NCBI RefSeq assembly: GCF_004359215.1
Contig: NW_027152181.1
Location: 27,775 to 61,426, forward strand
Reading direction: 5' to 3'
DNA from: Bremia lactucae
Lineage: Eukaryota > Oomycota > Peronosporomycetes > Peronosporales > Peronosporaceae
Length of the DNA stretch: 33,652 nt
Position numbers and translations under genes: made by a program
The notes under the pieces: model-generated
Database searches by the model: none
What the model was told of the DNA's origin: nothing
Seen by the model: the letters and a program-made list of their open reading frames with translations, nothing else
In this document: positions 19,687 to 29,960 of the stretch, in pieces
How the letters are laid out: the number at the start of each line of letters is the position of its first letter
Numbering within the stretch: position 1 is the first letter of the stretch

Positions 19687-21725
19687 GGGTGCAAAGCCAG
19701 TAAAGTCCATCGACGAGGTCGGCCATTGTCATTACTTGTTTTGAGCTTTTCCGTGAAATGTTTATGCGAGCTCCATAAAACACTACCTTAAAGCAACCAC
19801 TTTGGTTTAACTCCGGGACGAAGAGCATTGTTTTGGTCATTTTCGGGACAAACAGCGCGTTCTTGATTTAAATTTCGCGAACGTCACCATTAGGTAGGAC
19901 TAACTGCTTAACTGCTTGACAATAGTCTCCCTACCCATAATCTTTGTCTTGTCACCATCAGCTACTGAAAGTTCGCCTTCTTGCTCGTCCAGTGTTGAAA
20001 ACTTGGACTAGTCGTAGCGTATATGATAGGTGGCGTCACTGTCAATAGCCCGCCTTGCAATCGTCCATGCTGAAACGCTTGAGAATGTGGTCGACGGATC
20101 GCCGACGACGGATCGCCGTTGACACATTGCTGCGCTGCCATCGTCATTCACAAGCCCAATGCTCAACACAAATGCCACCGTCGGTCATCTCGAAGCGTCT
20201 TTTTAAGCCGGCCTTCGTACGCGCAGTCAGCTCCGTCGAACTTCCAGTGACTATCACATAATTGACTACATGCGAAAATGTCTCCGTGTAGTCGATTCCA
20301 TATTTTTACTTGAATCCCTTTGCTACGAGTCGAGCCTTAAACTTCTTGATGGAGCCGGATATCGAGTCACTGTTTCCATCTTCGGAAGCACCACCCACAT
20401 TCTTGACCTAAAGTTGGTTCCTTTCGCACGCGTAACCGCCGCTTGATTTGACGTGATTCTGTTTCTTTGGAAGCACCACCCACATTCTTGACCTAAGTTG
20501 GTTCCTTTCGCACGCGTAATCGCCGCTTGATTTGACGTGATTCTGTTTCTTTGGAAGCACCACCCACATTCTTGACCTAAAGTTGGTTCCTTTCGCACGC
20601 GTAATCGCCGCTTGATTTGACGTGATTCTGTTTCTTTGGAAGCACTCGCCTCTTCCAATATAAGCCTCACGATGCTCCGGACTTGAAACTTTTAACGATC
20701 GATTTTTTTCATGCCCGAAGTTTGCGCTCTCCGATCAGCTTAAAATTTCTTGTTCATATTGAGTCGTTGTCGCTTACCTCAAGCATGTCAAAGTCGAGGT
20801 TTGGTTCTTCAATGTTGTTAAAAGTGCTGACTGTCTAATCGCCAAGACTTGTTTGCATCTTGACTGATCACCACTTTCTGGGCTTCAATGTCGTAGATCC
20901 GATATGCCTTGGAGACTTTTTCATAGCCTACGAATACGCCAACACTCGATACTTGGAATTCTACTTGAGCCGCTTTTCCTTTGGAGATAAAACGTAAGCT
21001 CGACGCCAAAGACTCACATATGCTTGATACTTGGCTTGGACCTGTCCACAACCTTAAACGGAATATTATTCGTAATTTCTGGTGACGGAGCCGATTCTTG
21101 CATGGAGCATAGCAGCCTCGCAACATAAAAATTTGTCCAATTTTGCGTGGTGTAACATGCTGCGTCCAATGGTAACAATCGTTTGTATGGCCCACTCAGC
21201 TGTCTGCTAGTTTGATGAGCGTACGGAACTGTGATCTCGATACCCTCGTCATCGTAGAAGAACTTGAGCGAAGTAGTCGCAAATTCTCGAGCTCCGTCAT
21301 GCCCCACAAACTTGACTATTTCCCAAACTGCGTTTGAATCTTCAGTATGTACGTCTTGATATTGTCCTCGATTTCCGACTTGGCACGCAAGTAAAATCCC
21401 TTCATGCATCCGCTGGCCTCGTTCCCAATAAGTAACAGGTACTTGCTGCCTCCAATAGATTCTTGCTCGATGGGGCCGCAGGTATCGAAATGCAGCAATT
21501 CAAACAAAGCTATCGCGTGCTTGAATGGTTTTTGGACCATTTTTCCCTCATGACATCCACGACACATGCGTGATAAATTCGTCGTCGATGATATGGAGAC
21601 TTCCTTAATCATTCGTCTAGTAATCATTTTTCGCAGCCCGTCATTTAACGCGTGACCCATTCGCGAATGCAGGTCGATTTTGCTGTTTGTAGTCACCGAA
21701 TTATCTGACCGCTTTGGGTGCAAAG
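19687..21725 (-). pseudogene. C2: decayed copia pol unit with 85-bp triplication
   Basis: On the minus strand from 21725: pre-integrase (LHSRMGHALND; CRGCHEGKM near 21560), integrase (LLHFDTCGPI, GHDGAREF near 21300), connector (KHM...[21 protein letters not shown]), RT start (FKARLVAKG), the same internal RT deletion as C1, then the DCKA-to-DSGA fusion at 20041-20060 and protease to 19687. It carries numerous stops. The same 10 bp, GGGTGCAAAG, is present at its two ends (19687-19696 and 21716-21725). Without the two extra 85-bp copies its period is about 1,860 bp, matching C1. Confidence 0.85.
20384..20637 (-). repeat. 85-bp tandem repeat, three copies
   Basis: GGAAGCACCACCC recurs at 20384, 20469 and 20553, and the run ends at GGAAGCACTCG (20638). 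Unit lengths are 85, 84 and 85 bp. C1 (from 16231) and C3 have a single copy. The copies are nearly identical, so the expansion is recent and specific to C2. It lies in decayed connector sequence. Confidence 0.92.
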
Positions 21726-21851
21726 TTAAAGAAAGGTCAAAGGCTTGAGTGGTTGAGTGCAAAATGCAAAGTAAATATATTAAGGTCCTTAGTTCGCAAA
21801 CCTATTGCTACCTCTAAGCCAATCATTACTTCTAGCCAATCATAGTTCATA

Positions 21852-21864
21852 GAACCTTCTAGAA
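21852..21864 (-). promoter_or_regulatory. Heat-shock element in D LTR
   Basis: GAA-CC-TTC-TA-GAA is three perfect alternating units with 2-nt spacing. A degenerate fourth unit TTG follows, and a TTC lies one base out of phase at 21846. It is aligned with the longer array in the E LTR, again between the CRE repeats and the CCAAT boxes. Confidence 0.6.
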
Positions 21865-21869
21865 GCTTG

Positions 21870-21930
21870 TGACGTCATCTACTGACGTCATCTATTGACG
21901 TCATCTACTGATGTCACACTATGATGTCAT
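21870..21930 (-). promoter_or_regulatory. Tandem CRE-like array in D LTR
   Basis: The array has four full 13-bp units, at 21870, 21883, 21896 and 21909, and a partial fifth at 21922. The first three each hold a perfect TGACGTCA palindrome; the last two have TGATGTCA. Regular 13-bp spacing of a bZIP-type palindrome in a retroelement U3 suggests an enhancer. Confidence 0.7.
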
Positions 21931-21960
21931 TACCGGTATATACTGGTACATACTGGTAGT
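21931..21960 (-). repeat. 10-bp tandem repeats at head of D LTR
   Basis: Three units TACCGGTATA, TACTGGTACA and TACTGGTAGT directly follow the CRE array on the plus strand. They correspond to 19588-19617 in E. Confidence 0.6.
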
Positions 21961-21994
21961 CTCTTGGTCAGGTCGAGCCGTTTCCTTGCCAACA

Positions 21995-22003
21995 CTCCCA
22001 CTC
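21995..22003 (-). promoter_or_regulatory. D polypurine tract
   Basis: The minus strand GAGTGGGAG immediately precedes TGTTGGC, the LTR start. It overlaps the pol reading frame, which continues into the LTR to a stop at 21919-21921. Confidence 0.65.
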
Positions 22004-23955
22004 GACTCGGCACCGCTGGGTGCTCGTATTCCGAGCCTGTTTCGGAGGTTTTCGAACTGCACAGCTGTAATGGCCTTGGTCGTGATGTCTGCTAGCATGT
22101 CTGTTGTCGAAACATATTGCAGCACCACTTCGCCTTCTTCTACCTTCTCGCGCACGAAGTGGTAGCGAATGTCAATATGCTTGGTACGCTTGTGAAACTC
22201 TGGATTCTTAGCCAGTGCAATAGAGCTTTGATTATCTTCGTAGATCTTGATTGCATCGTCGCTTGCCATCTCGCCGAGCTCACACAAGAACACCTTGAGC
22301 CATACAGCCTCTTGGGTTGCTTCCGATTACGCCATGTACTCGGCTTCCGTTGAGGACAGTGCCACCGTGCGCTGCTTCTTGCTTCTCCAGCTGATACACC
22401 CGCCGCTCATCATGAATGCGTAGCCACTTGTGCTCCTTCTTGACTCGATGTCTCCGGCCCAGTCTGCGTCTGAGTAGCCGCACACACAACAGTTGTCTTG
22501 CCGTGAGTACTCGAGTCCTTGAGTCGATGTAGCTTGGAGGTACCGCATAACACGCTTGAGAGCTTGCCAGTGTGTCGGGCACGGGTCGGCGGCAAACTGG
22601 CTCAGTACTCCCACTGCAGCAGCGAGGTATGGCCGCGTCGCCACCATCAGGTACATGATGCTGCCGACGGCACTCCGGTACGGCACGTTCTTCATTGTGT
22701 CTTCGTGATTGCAGCCGCCCTCGCACATGCTCTTGGTCAACTTGAGTCCTGGATCTTGCGGCGTCTTCACAGGCTTGCTGTCTTGCATGCCGAACCTTGT
22801 TAAAATGGACTTGAGAAACTTGGTCTGCCGCACCGTCACTTTTCCTTCGTCACGGTTGTTCTTAATTTCCATCCCGAGAAAGTATTCCAGCTCGCCCATG
22901 TCCGTCATCTCAAAGCGTTCACTCAGCGCGTGCTTGGTCGACTCCAACAACTCGTCGTTACTGCTTGCCAGGATGAGGTCGTCCACGTACAGCACCACGA
23001 AGATCATCTGATGGTCATTTCTCTTGATGTAGACGCAGTGATCTGACTCGCACTTCTTGAACCCCATTTCTAGCATGAAAACATCGATGGTTTGGTTCCA
23101 CATTCGCGGCGACTGCTTTAGCCCATAGAGCGACCGCTTCAGCTTGCACACGTAATTCGGATGATCTTCGTCGACATACCCATCCGGCTGCACTATGTAG
23201 ATGTCTTCGTCGAGAACTCCGTTCAGGAACGCTGTCTTAACATCCATCTGATGTAGTTTGAGACTGTGCTTGGCAGCCATACTGAGCACTGTCCGGATCG
23301 ATGTGAACTTGGCCACCGGTGCGAACGTTTCTTCATAGTCGATGCCGTATTTCTGAGAAAATCCCTTCGCCACCATTCGCGCCTTGAACCGCTCCACTTC
23401 TCCATTTTGATTTTCCTTCACGCGAAAGACCCATCTGCAGCCGATCGCCTTCCGACCCTTCGGTAGTGGCACAACATCCCATGTGTCGTTCTTGCGCAGC
23501 GACTCATACTCCGAGTCACACGCCTCCTTCCATTTGACTGCGTCGCTGGATTCCATCGCCGACTTAAACGTATTTGGCAGTTCTCCCACTGAATCCACAA
23601 CGTAGGCAGCCTCAAAACTTGTGCTTTCTTGCGCGGCCGCTGACATCTCGTCGAGACCTATGTGTCGCCTGTGCGACGCAGACCGCTTGGCACTTGGAAC
23701 CTTCACTGCTTGCTCCAATGACTGCGTCCGTTGGTGTCGCTTGCTGCCGGATTCGAGGTCTTCCTCCCGCGCAGTTTCTTCTTCATCATTTGCCTGTTCG
23801 TCCGATTGCGACGATTCTTGATCTGTCACAACTTCATCTTGGATGACGACCTCTCTCTGAGAGTAGTCCCGTCTCCCACTGTCGAAGACGTCTTCCATAA
23901 ACTGCGCGTCACGACTCACCAGCACACGAGCGCTCTTCAATTCTTCAAACCGATA

Positions 23956-24643
23956 NNNNNNNNNNNNNNNNNNNNNNNNNNNNNNNNNNNNNNNNNNNNN
24001 NNNNNNNNNNNNNNNNNNNNNNNNNNNNNNNNNNNNNNNNNNNNNNNNNNNNNNNNNNNNNNNNNNNNNNNNNNNNNNNNNNNNNNNNNNNNNNNNNNNN
24101 NNNNNNNNNNNNNNNNNNNNNNNNNNNNNNNNNNNNNNNNNNNNNNNNNNNNNNNNNNNNNNNNNNNNNNNNNNNNNNNNNNNNNNNNNNNNNNNNNNNN
24201 NNNNNNNNNNNNNNNNNNNNNNNNNNNNNNNNNNNNNNNNNNNNNNNNNNNNNNNNNNNNNNNNNNNNNNNNNNNNNNNNNNNNNNNNNNNNNNNNNNNN
24301 NNNNNNNNNNNNNNNNNNNNNNNNNNNNNNNNNNNNNNNNNNNNNNNNNNNNNNNNNNNNNNNNNNNNNNNNNNNNNNNNNNNNNNNNNNNNNNNNNNNN
24401 NNNNNNNNNNNNNNNNNNNNNNNNNNNNNNNNNNNNNNNNNNNNNNNNNNNNNNNNNNNNNNNNNNNNNNNNNNNNNNNNNNNNNNNNNNNNNNNNNNNN
24501 NNNNNNNNNNNNNNNNNNNNNNNNNNNNNNNNNNNNNNNNNNNNNNNNNNNNNNNNNNNNNNNNNNNNNNNNNNNNNNNNNNNNNNNNNNNNNNNNNNNN
24601 NNNNNNNNNNNNNNNNNNNNNNNNNNNNNNNNNNNNNNNNNNN
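23956..24643. other. Assembly gap (688 N)
   Basis: Unsequenced. D pol lies to the left and C3 integrase to the right. D gag, protease, integrase and 5' LTR would need about 2.5 kb or more, so the true gap is probably larger than the N count, or D is truncated. Confidence 0.9.
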
Positions 24644-26726
24644 ATATTGTCCTCGATTTCCGACTTGGCACGCAAGTAAAATCCCTTCATGCATCCGCTG
24701 GCCTCGTTCCCAATAAGTAACAGGTACTTGCTGCCTCCAATAGATTCTTGCTCGATGGGGCCGCAGGTATCGAAATGCAGCAATTCAAACAAAGCTATCG
24801 CGTGCTTGAATGGTTTTTGGACCATTTTTCCCTCATGACATCCACGACACATGCGTGATAAATTCGTCGTCGATGATATGGAGACTTCCTTAATCATTCG
24901 TCTAGTAATCATTTTTCGCAGCCCGTCATTTAACGCGTGACCCATTCGCGAATGCAGGTCGATTTTGCTGTTTGTAGTCACCGAATTATCTGACCGCTTT
25001 GGGTGCAAAGCCAGTAAAGTCCATCGACGAGGTCGGCCATTGTCATTACTTGTTTTGAGCTTTTCCGTGAAATGTTCATGCGAGCTCCATAAAACACTAC
25101 CTTAAAGCAACCACTTTGGTTTATCTCCGGGACAAAGAGCATTGTTTTGGTCATTTTCGGGACAAACAGCGCGTTCTTGATTTAAATTTCGCGAACGTCA
25201 CCATTAGGTAGGACTACCTGCTTGACAATAGTCTCCCTACCCATAATCTTTGTCTTGCCACCATCAGCTACTGAAAGTTCGCCTTCTTGCTCGTCCAGTG
25301 CTGAAAACTTGGACTAGTTGTAGCGTATATGATGGGTGGCGCCACTGTCAATAGCCCGCCTTGCAATCGTCCATGCTGAAACGCTTGAGAATGTGGTCGA
25401 CGGATCGCCGTTGACACATTGCTGCGCTGCCATCGTCATTCACAAGCCCAATGCTCAACACAAATGCCACCGTCGGTCATCTCGAAGCGTCTTTTTAAGC
25501 CGGTCTTCGTACGCGCAGTCAGCTCCGTCGAACTTCCAGTGACTATCACATACTTGACTACATGCGAAAATGTCTCCGTGTAGTCAATTCCATATTTTTA
25601 CTTGAAACCCTTTGCTACGAGTCGAGCCTTAAACTTCTTGATGGAGCCGGAAATCGAGTCACTGTTTCCATCTTCGGAAGCGCCACCCACATTCTTGACC
25701 TAAAGTTGGTTCCTTTCGCACGCGTAATCGCCGCTTGATTTGACGTGATTCTGTTTCTTTGGGAGCACTTGCCTCTTCCAATATAAGCCTCACGATGCTC
25801 CGGACTTGAAACTTTTAACGATCGATTTTTTTCATGCCCGAAGTTTGCGCTCTCCGATCAGCTTGAAATTTCTTGTGCATATTGAGTCGTTGTCGCTTAC
25901 CTCAAGCATGTCAAAGTCGAGGTTTGGTTCTTCAATGTTGTTAAAAGTGCTGACTGTCTAATCGCCAAGACTTGTTTACATCTTGACTGATCACCACTTT
26001 TTGAGCTTCATTGTCGTAGATCCGATATGCCTTGGAGACTTTTCATAGCCTACGAATACGCCAACTCGATACTTGGAATTCTACTTGAGCCGCTTTTCCT
26101 TTGGAGATAAAACGTAAGCTCGACGCCAAAGACTCACATATGCTTGATACTTGGCTTGGATCTGTCCACAACCTTAAACGGAATATTATTCGTAATTTCT
26201 GGTGACGGAGTCGATTCTTGCATGGAGCATAGCAGCCTCGCAACATAAAAATTTGTCCAATTTTGCGTGGTGTAACATGCTGCGTTCAATGGTAACAATC
26301 GTTTGTATGGCCCACTCAGCTGTCCTGCTAGTTTGATGAGCGTACGGAACTGTGATCTCGATACCCTCGTCCTCGTAGAAGAACTTGAGCGAAGTAGTCG
26401 CAAATTCTCGAGCTCCGTCATGCCCCACGAACTTGACTATTTCCCAAACTGCGTTTGAATCTTCAGTATGTACGTCTTGATATTGTCCTCGATTTCCGAC
26501 TTGGCACGCAAGTAAAATCCCTTCATGCGTCCGCTGGCCTCGTTCCCAATAAGTAACAGGTACTTGCTGCCTCTAATAGATTCTTGCTCGATGGGGCCGC
26601 AGGTATCGAAATGCAGCAATTCAAACAAAGCTATCGCGTGCTTGAATGGGTTTTGGACCATTTTTCCCTCATGACATCCACGACCAATGCGTGATAAATT
26701 CGTCGTCGATGATATGGAGACTTCCT
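24644..26726 (-). pseudogene. C3: decayed copia pol unit, more than one period
   Basis: On the minus strand from 26726: pre-integrase and integrase ([40 protein letters not shown]), connector, RT start, the same 326-bp RT deletion, the DCKA-to-DSGA fusion at 25347-25365, protease, and then a second pre-integrase/integrase start (frame 25008-24644: LHSRMGHALND, CRGCHEGKM, EDN) running into the gap. One contig thus contains integrase-RT-protease-integrase in a row, which is direct evidence of tandem repetition. It is very close to C1 and C2. The right end at 26726 joins C4 within a shared TGGAGACTT. Confidence 0.86.
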
Positions 26727-29084
26727 GGAGACTTTTTCATAGCCAACGAATATGCCAACTCGAGACTTGGAGTTCCACTTGAGCCGCTTTTCCTTCGGAG
26801 TCAAAACGTAAGATCGACGCCAAAGACTCGCATATGCTTAATGCTTGGCTTGGACTTGTCCACAATCTTAAATGAAGTATTATTGGTACTTTCTGGTGAC
26901 GGAAGCCGAATCTTGACGCATGAAGCAGTCATAGCAGTCTCGCACCAGAAACACTTGTCCAATTTTGCGTTGTGCAACATGCTGCGTCCAATGGTAACAA
27001 TCGTTCGTATGGCGCGCTCAGCTGTCCTGTTGTTTTATGAGCGTACGGAACTGTGACCTCGATACCCTCGTCCTCGTAGAAGAACTTGAATAAAGTAGTC
27101 GCAAATTCTCGAATCCCGTCATGCAGCACGAACTTGGCCTAATTTACAAATTGCGTTTGAACCTTCAGTATGTACGTCTTGATAATGTCCTCGCTTTCCG
27201 ACTTGCGCAAGTAGTATCCCATCGTGCATCCACTGGCCTTGTCCACAATAAGTAACAAGTACTTGCTGCCTCCAAGAGATTCTTGCTCCCTCTGGGTGCA
27301 AAGCCAGCAAAGTCCATCGACGAGGTCGGCCGTTGCCACCAATTGTTTTGAGCTTCTCCGTGAATGTTTCATGCGAGCTTCGTAAAACACCACTAACGCG
27401 ACCACTTCGGTTTATCTCCGGGACCGAGAGCCATTTTTGGTCATCTTCGGTACATACAGCGCGTTTTTAATTTTAATTTCGCGAACGTCACCGTTGGGTA
27501 GGAATACCTGCTCGACAATAGCCCCCCCTACCCATAATCTTTGTCTTGTCACCATCAGCTACTGAAAGTTCGCCTACTTGCTCGTCCAGTCTTGAAACTT
27601 GGACTTGTCGTAGCATATATGATGGGTGGCGCCACTGTTAATAGCCCGCCTTGCAATCATCCAAGCTAAAACGCTTGAGAATGTCGTTGACGAATCCCCA
27701 TTGACTAATTGCTGCGCTGCCATCGTCATTGTTCACAAGCCGAATGCCCAACACAAATGCCAACGTCGGTCATCTTGAAGCGTCTTTTCAAGTCGGTCAT
27801 CGTACGCGCAGTCAGCTCCGTCGAACTTCCAGTGACTAACACATCATCGACGTATACCAACAGTAGCAAGCCAAATATCCTTCGATAAAATTCATGTAAA
27901 AGCATGGGTCAAAGGCCGAGACTTGAAAACCAATCAAGCATAAAAACTCAGCAGAAGTATCATTCCACACACGCGAAGCTTGTTTTAGGCCATAAATTGC
28001 CTCGACCAGCTCAAGGCAATCAAAGTCTTGTTCGAGCACAACCCCTTCTGGTGCGACACAGTACACAACTTCTTTCATGATTCCATCGAGAGAAGAAGTC
28101 ACCACATCAAAATGATCAACTAGCCAGCTTACGTACTTAATCAGAGCAATTACCATGCGAACCGTCACATTCTTGACTACAGGCGAAAATGTCTCCGTGT
28201 AGTCGATTTCTTATTATTTCTTGAATCCCTTTGCTACGAGTCGAGCCTTGTACTTCTCGATTGAGCCGTCGGCTTTACGCTTGATCTTTAGAACCCACTT
28301 CGTTCCGATAGCGTGTTGTCCTGCCGGTAGCTTTGCAGCTCGAAATACACTACAAAAATGCATTGAATCTAATTCAGCTTGAATCGCCTTGCGCCAATGA
28401 AGCTGATCCGTCTACTTGTAGCATCTTCAAATGTGGTCGGATCCGACAAGTCCTTAGCTTCTACCGCATTAGCACTTGCACGCCAAAATGCAAGAGAAGT
28501 CGAGTCACTGTTTCCATCTTCGGAAGCACCACCCACATTCTTGACCGAAAGTTGGTTCCTTTCGCACGCGTAATCGCCGCTTTATTTGACGTGATTCCGT
28601 TTCTTCGGGAGCACTCGCCTCTTCCAATCCAGCCTCTCGATGCTCCGGACTTGAAACTTCTAACGATCGATTTGATTTATGCCGAAGTTTGCGCTATCCG
28701 GTCAGCTTGAAATCCGTTGTGCATATTAAGTCGTTGGTCGCTTACCTCAAGCATGTCAAAGTCGAGGTATGGTTCATCAATGTCGTCAAAAATGCTGACT
28801 GTTAAATCGCCAAGACTTGTCTTCATCTCGACTAATCATCACTTTCTGAGCTTCAATGTCGTAGATCCGATATGTCTTGGAGACTTTTTCATAGCCAACA
28901 AATATGTCAACTCGAGACTTGGGGTCTACTTGAGCCGCTTTTTCTTCGGAGTCAAAACGTAAGCTCGACGCCAAAGACTCGCATATGCTTGATACTTGGC
29001 TTGGACTTGTCCACAATCTTAGATGAAGTATTATTCGTACTTTCTGGTGACGGAAGCCGATTCTTGACGCATGAAGCAGTCAGT
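26727..29084 (-). pseudogene. C4: older copia pol unit without the RT deletion
   Basis: TGGAGACTTTTTCATAGCC occurs at 26727 and again near 28879, so the unit is 2,152 bp and slightly more than one period is present. On the minus strand: integrase end (29084-28960), connector (GYEKVSKTYRIYDIEAQ), RT start (28330-28170), the RT segment missing from C1-C3 (frame 28168-27836: [39 protein letters not shown]), DCKA-to-DSGA fusion at 27636-27660, protease, pre-integrase remnant and integrase to 27000, connector to 26727. It is more diverged from C1-C3 than they are from each other. Confidence 0.85.
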
Positions 29085-29530
29085 GGTTATTAAAGGTCTT
29101 GCAGACGGTCCTGGCAAGACTCACCTGTTCCGGCTCGATCTAGAGACGCTAGACCAAGCGATCTCAGTAGCGGAACAAGAGGACTTCAGCCTGAAACAGG
29201 CTTTCGTCCACTTTGGCGCTTGGCGTCCTCCGAGACGACAAGAAAACGGAGGTCTAGAGCTCATAGACCTCTGGTATGTGGAGAGCAAGAAACCTCGTTC
29301 ATCAAGTTACACGTGTTTACAAAAGTGGAATCGTTGTCAAAAGACAGGCCACTACGCCTATGAGTGTAGTGCCCCACGCCCAGTGCCTAAAAACAGCGAA
29401 ACGATCGACCTTCCGCGAGAAACAGCGGAAGACGCGGTACCTACGCCATTACAAAATCGCAATGGCGAGGCGGATCGACAAAAAATGGACGGGGTCCGTA
29501 GGTGTGGAGCGCCCTACTGATCCAAAATCG
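29085..29530 (+). pseudogene. Gypsy Gag C-terminal part with damaged zinc knuckle
   Basis: The frame 29071-29520 from about 29085 reads as the end of an oomycete-type Ty3/gypsy Gag: VIKGLADGPGKTHLFRLDLE, AISVAEQEDFSLKQA, RRQENGGLELIDL. The knuckle has NRCQKTGHYAYECSAP, in which the first Cys of CX2CX4HX4C is Trp (TGG). The N-terminal half is missing; the sequence switches from C4 at about 29084. Confidence 0.75.
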
Positions 29531-29960
29531 TCAAGATAATTTGCAGACCTTTTCACGAAGTTGCTCCTCACACCCAAACATTGTGGGTAACTGCCCGAGG
29601 TTGTGGTGTTATCCTCGTCACCTTGGAAATTATTGTAGCAAATAAATCGCGACTTAAGCCTTTAGTCGATTGTAAGGCGTCAAACAAATTCATTCGACGC
29701 CAACCGCTAGAAGATCGCAGACTCGAATTAATGAGCGCGATATTCCTCTAACGAGGATGACAGTGCGCCTGAGGAACAGGCGCATCTGAAACAGTAAAGA
29801 AACGTGTAGCTTGTATCCGATACACGTTAAAATGTAAGCAGTACGATAATGCTTTCATTGTAGTGTATTTGGATGACAAATTTGATGTCATCCTTGGATT
29901 ACCATGGCTCAGAAGTACGAACCATACATAAACTGGCAGCATCCAGCTGAGACGATGCCT
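29531..29960 (+). pseudogene. Gypsy protease remnant
   Basis: LVDCKASNKFIRRQPLE near 29660-29710 occupies the active-site region, where family members have DSGAS; here Ser-Gly is replaced by Cys-Lys. FDVILGLPWLRS near 29880-29915 is the conserved protease C-terminal motif. Stops lie between the two blocks. Confidence 0.7.

Larger units (their letters stand above)
21719..21994 (-). repeat. D 3' LTR (about 270-276 bp)
   Basis: On the minus strand it starts TGTTGGCAAGGAAACGG right after the purine tract GAGTGGGAG and ends near CTTTAAC/CTTTGCA. The 3' end is uncertain by about 7 bp because its last bases overlap the C2 sequence TGCAAAG. In transcription order: three 10-bp TACTGGTA-type repeats, five 13-bp CRE repeats, a three-unit heat-shock element, two ATGATTGG (inverted CCAAT) boxes, and TTAATATATTTAC. 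It is homologous to the B LTR remnant at 7610-7673. Confidence 0.75.
21919..23955 (-). pseudogene. D: copia RT and RNase H, one nonsense codon, 5' part in gap
   Basis: On the minus strand the frame opens at the gap edge with YRFEELKSARVLVSRD (integrase end). An acidic, Glu/Ser-rich connector follows, then RT: KWVF-type block as GCRWVFRVKE, FKARMVAKGFSQKYGIDYEETFAPVAKF, HQMDVKTAFLNG, SLYGLKQSPRMWN, YVDD at 22989-22978, and an intact MGELEYFLGMEI motif. RNase H has [10 protein letters not shown] and SSTEAEYMA, then a TAA at 22329-22327, where related copies have a sense codon (probably Leu). The same frame resumes with SEATQEAVWLKVF, YEDNQSSIALAKN and HIDIRYHFVREKV, and ends at 21919. Apart from this one stop the domain is well preserved and much better kept than B, its relative. 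Confidence 0.92.

Noticed and set aside
19399..19791. 130-codon plus-strand ORF with HPWRH repeats
   Set aside because: It is a translation of the E LTR 15-bp repeats and the C2 border in the antisense direction, with no coding support.
20384..20637. Regularly spaced repeats as a CRISPR-like array
   Set aside because: The units are directly adjacent 85-bp copies without unique spacers, in a eukaryotic retroelement setting.
20323..20670. 115-codon minus-strand ORF with an internal 28-residue repeat
   Set aside because: The protein repeat is only the 85-bp DNA triplication in decayed connector sequence. The single-copy versions in C1 and C3 have no such ORF.
22327..25008. 893-codon minus-strand frame through the second N block
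   Set aside because: It fuses C3 pre-integrase/integrase (25008-24644) with D RT/RNase H (23955-22327) across unknown sequence. They belong to different copia groups.
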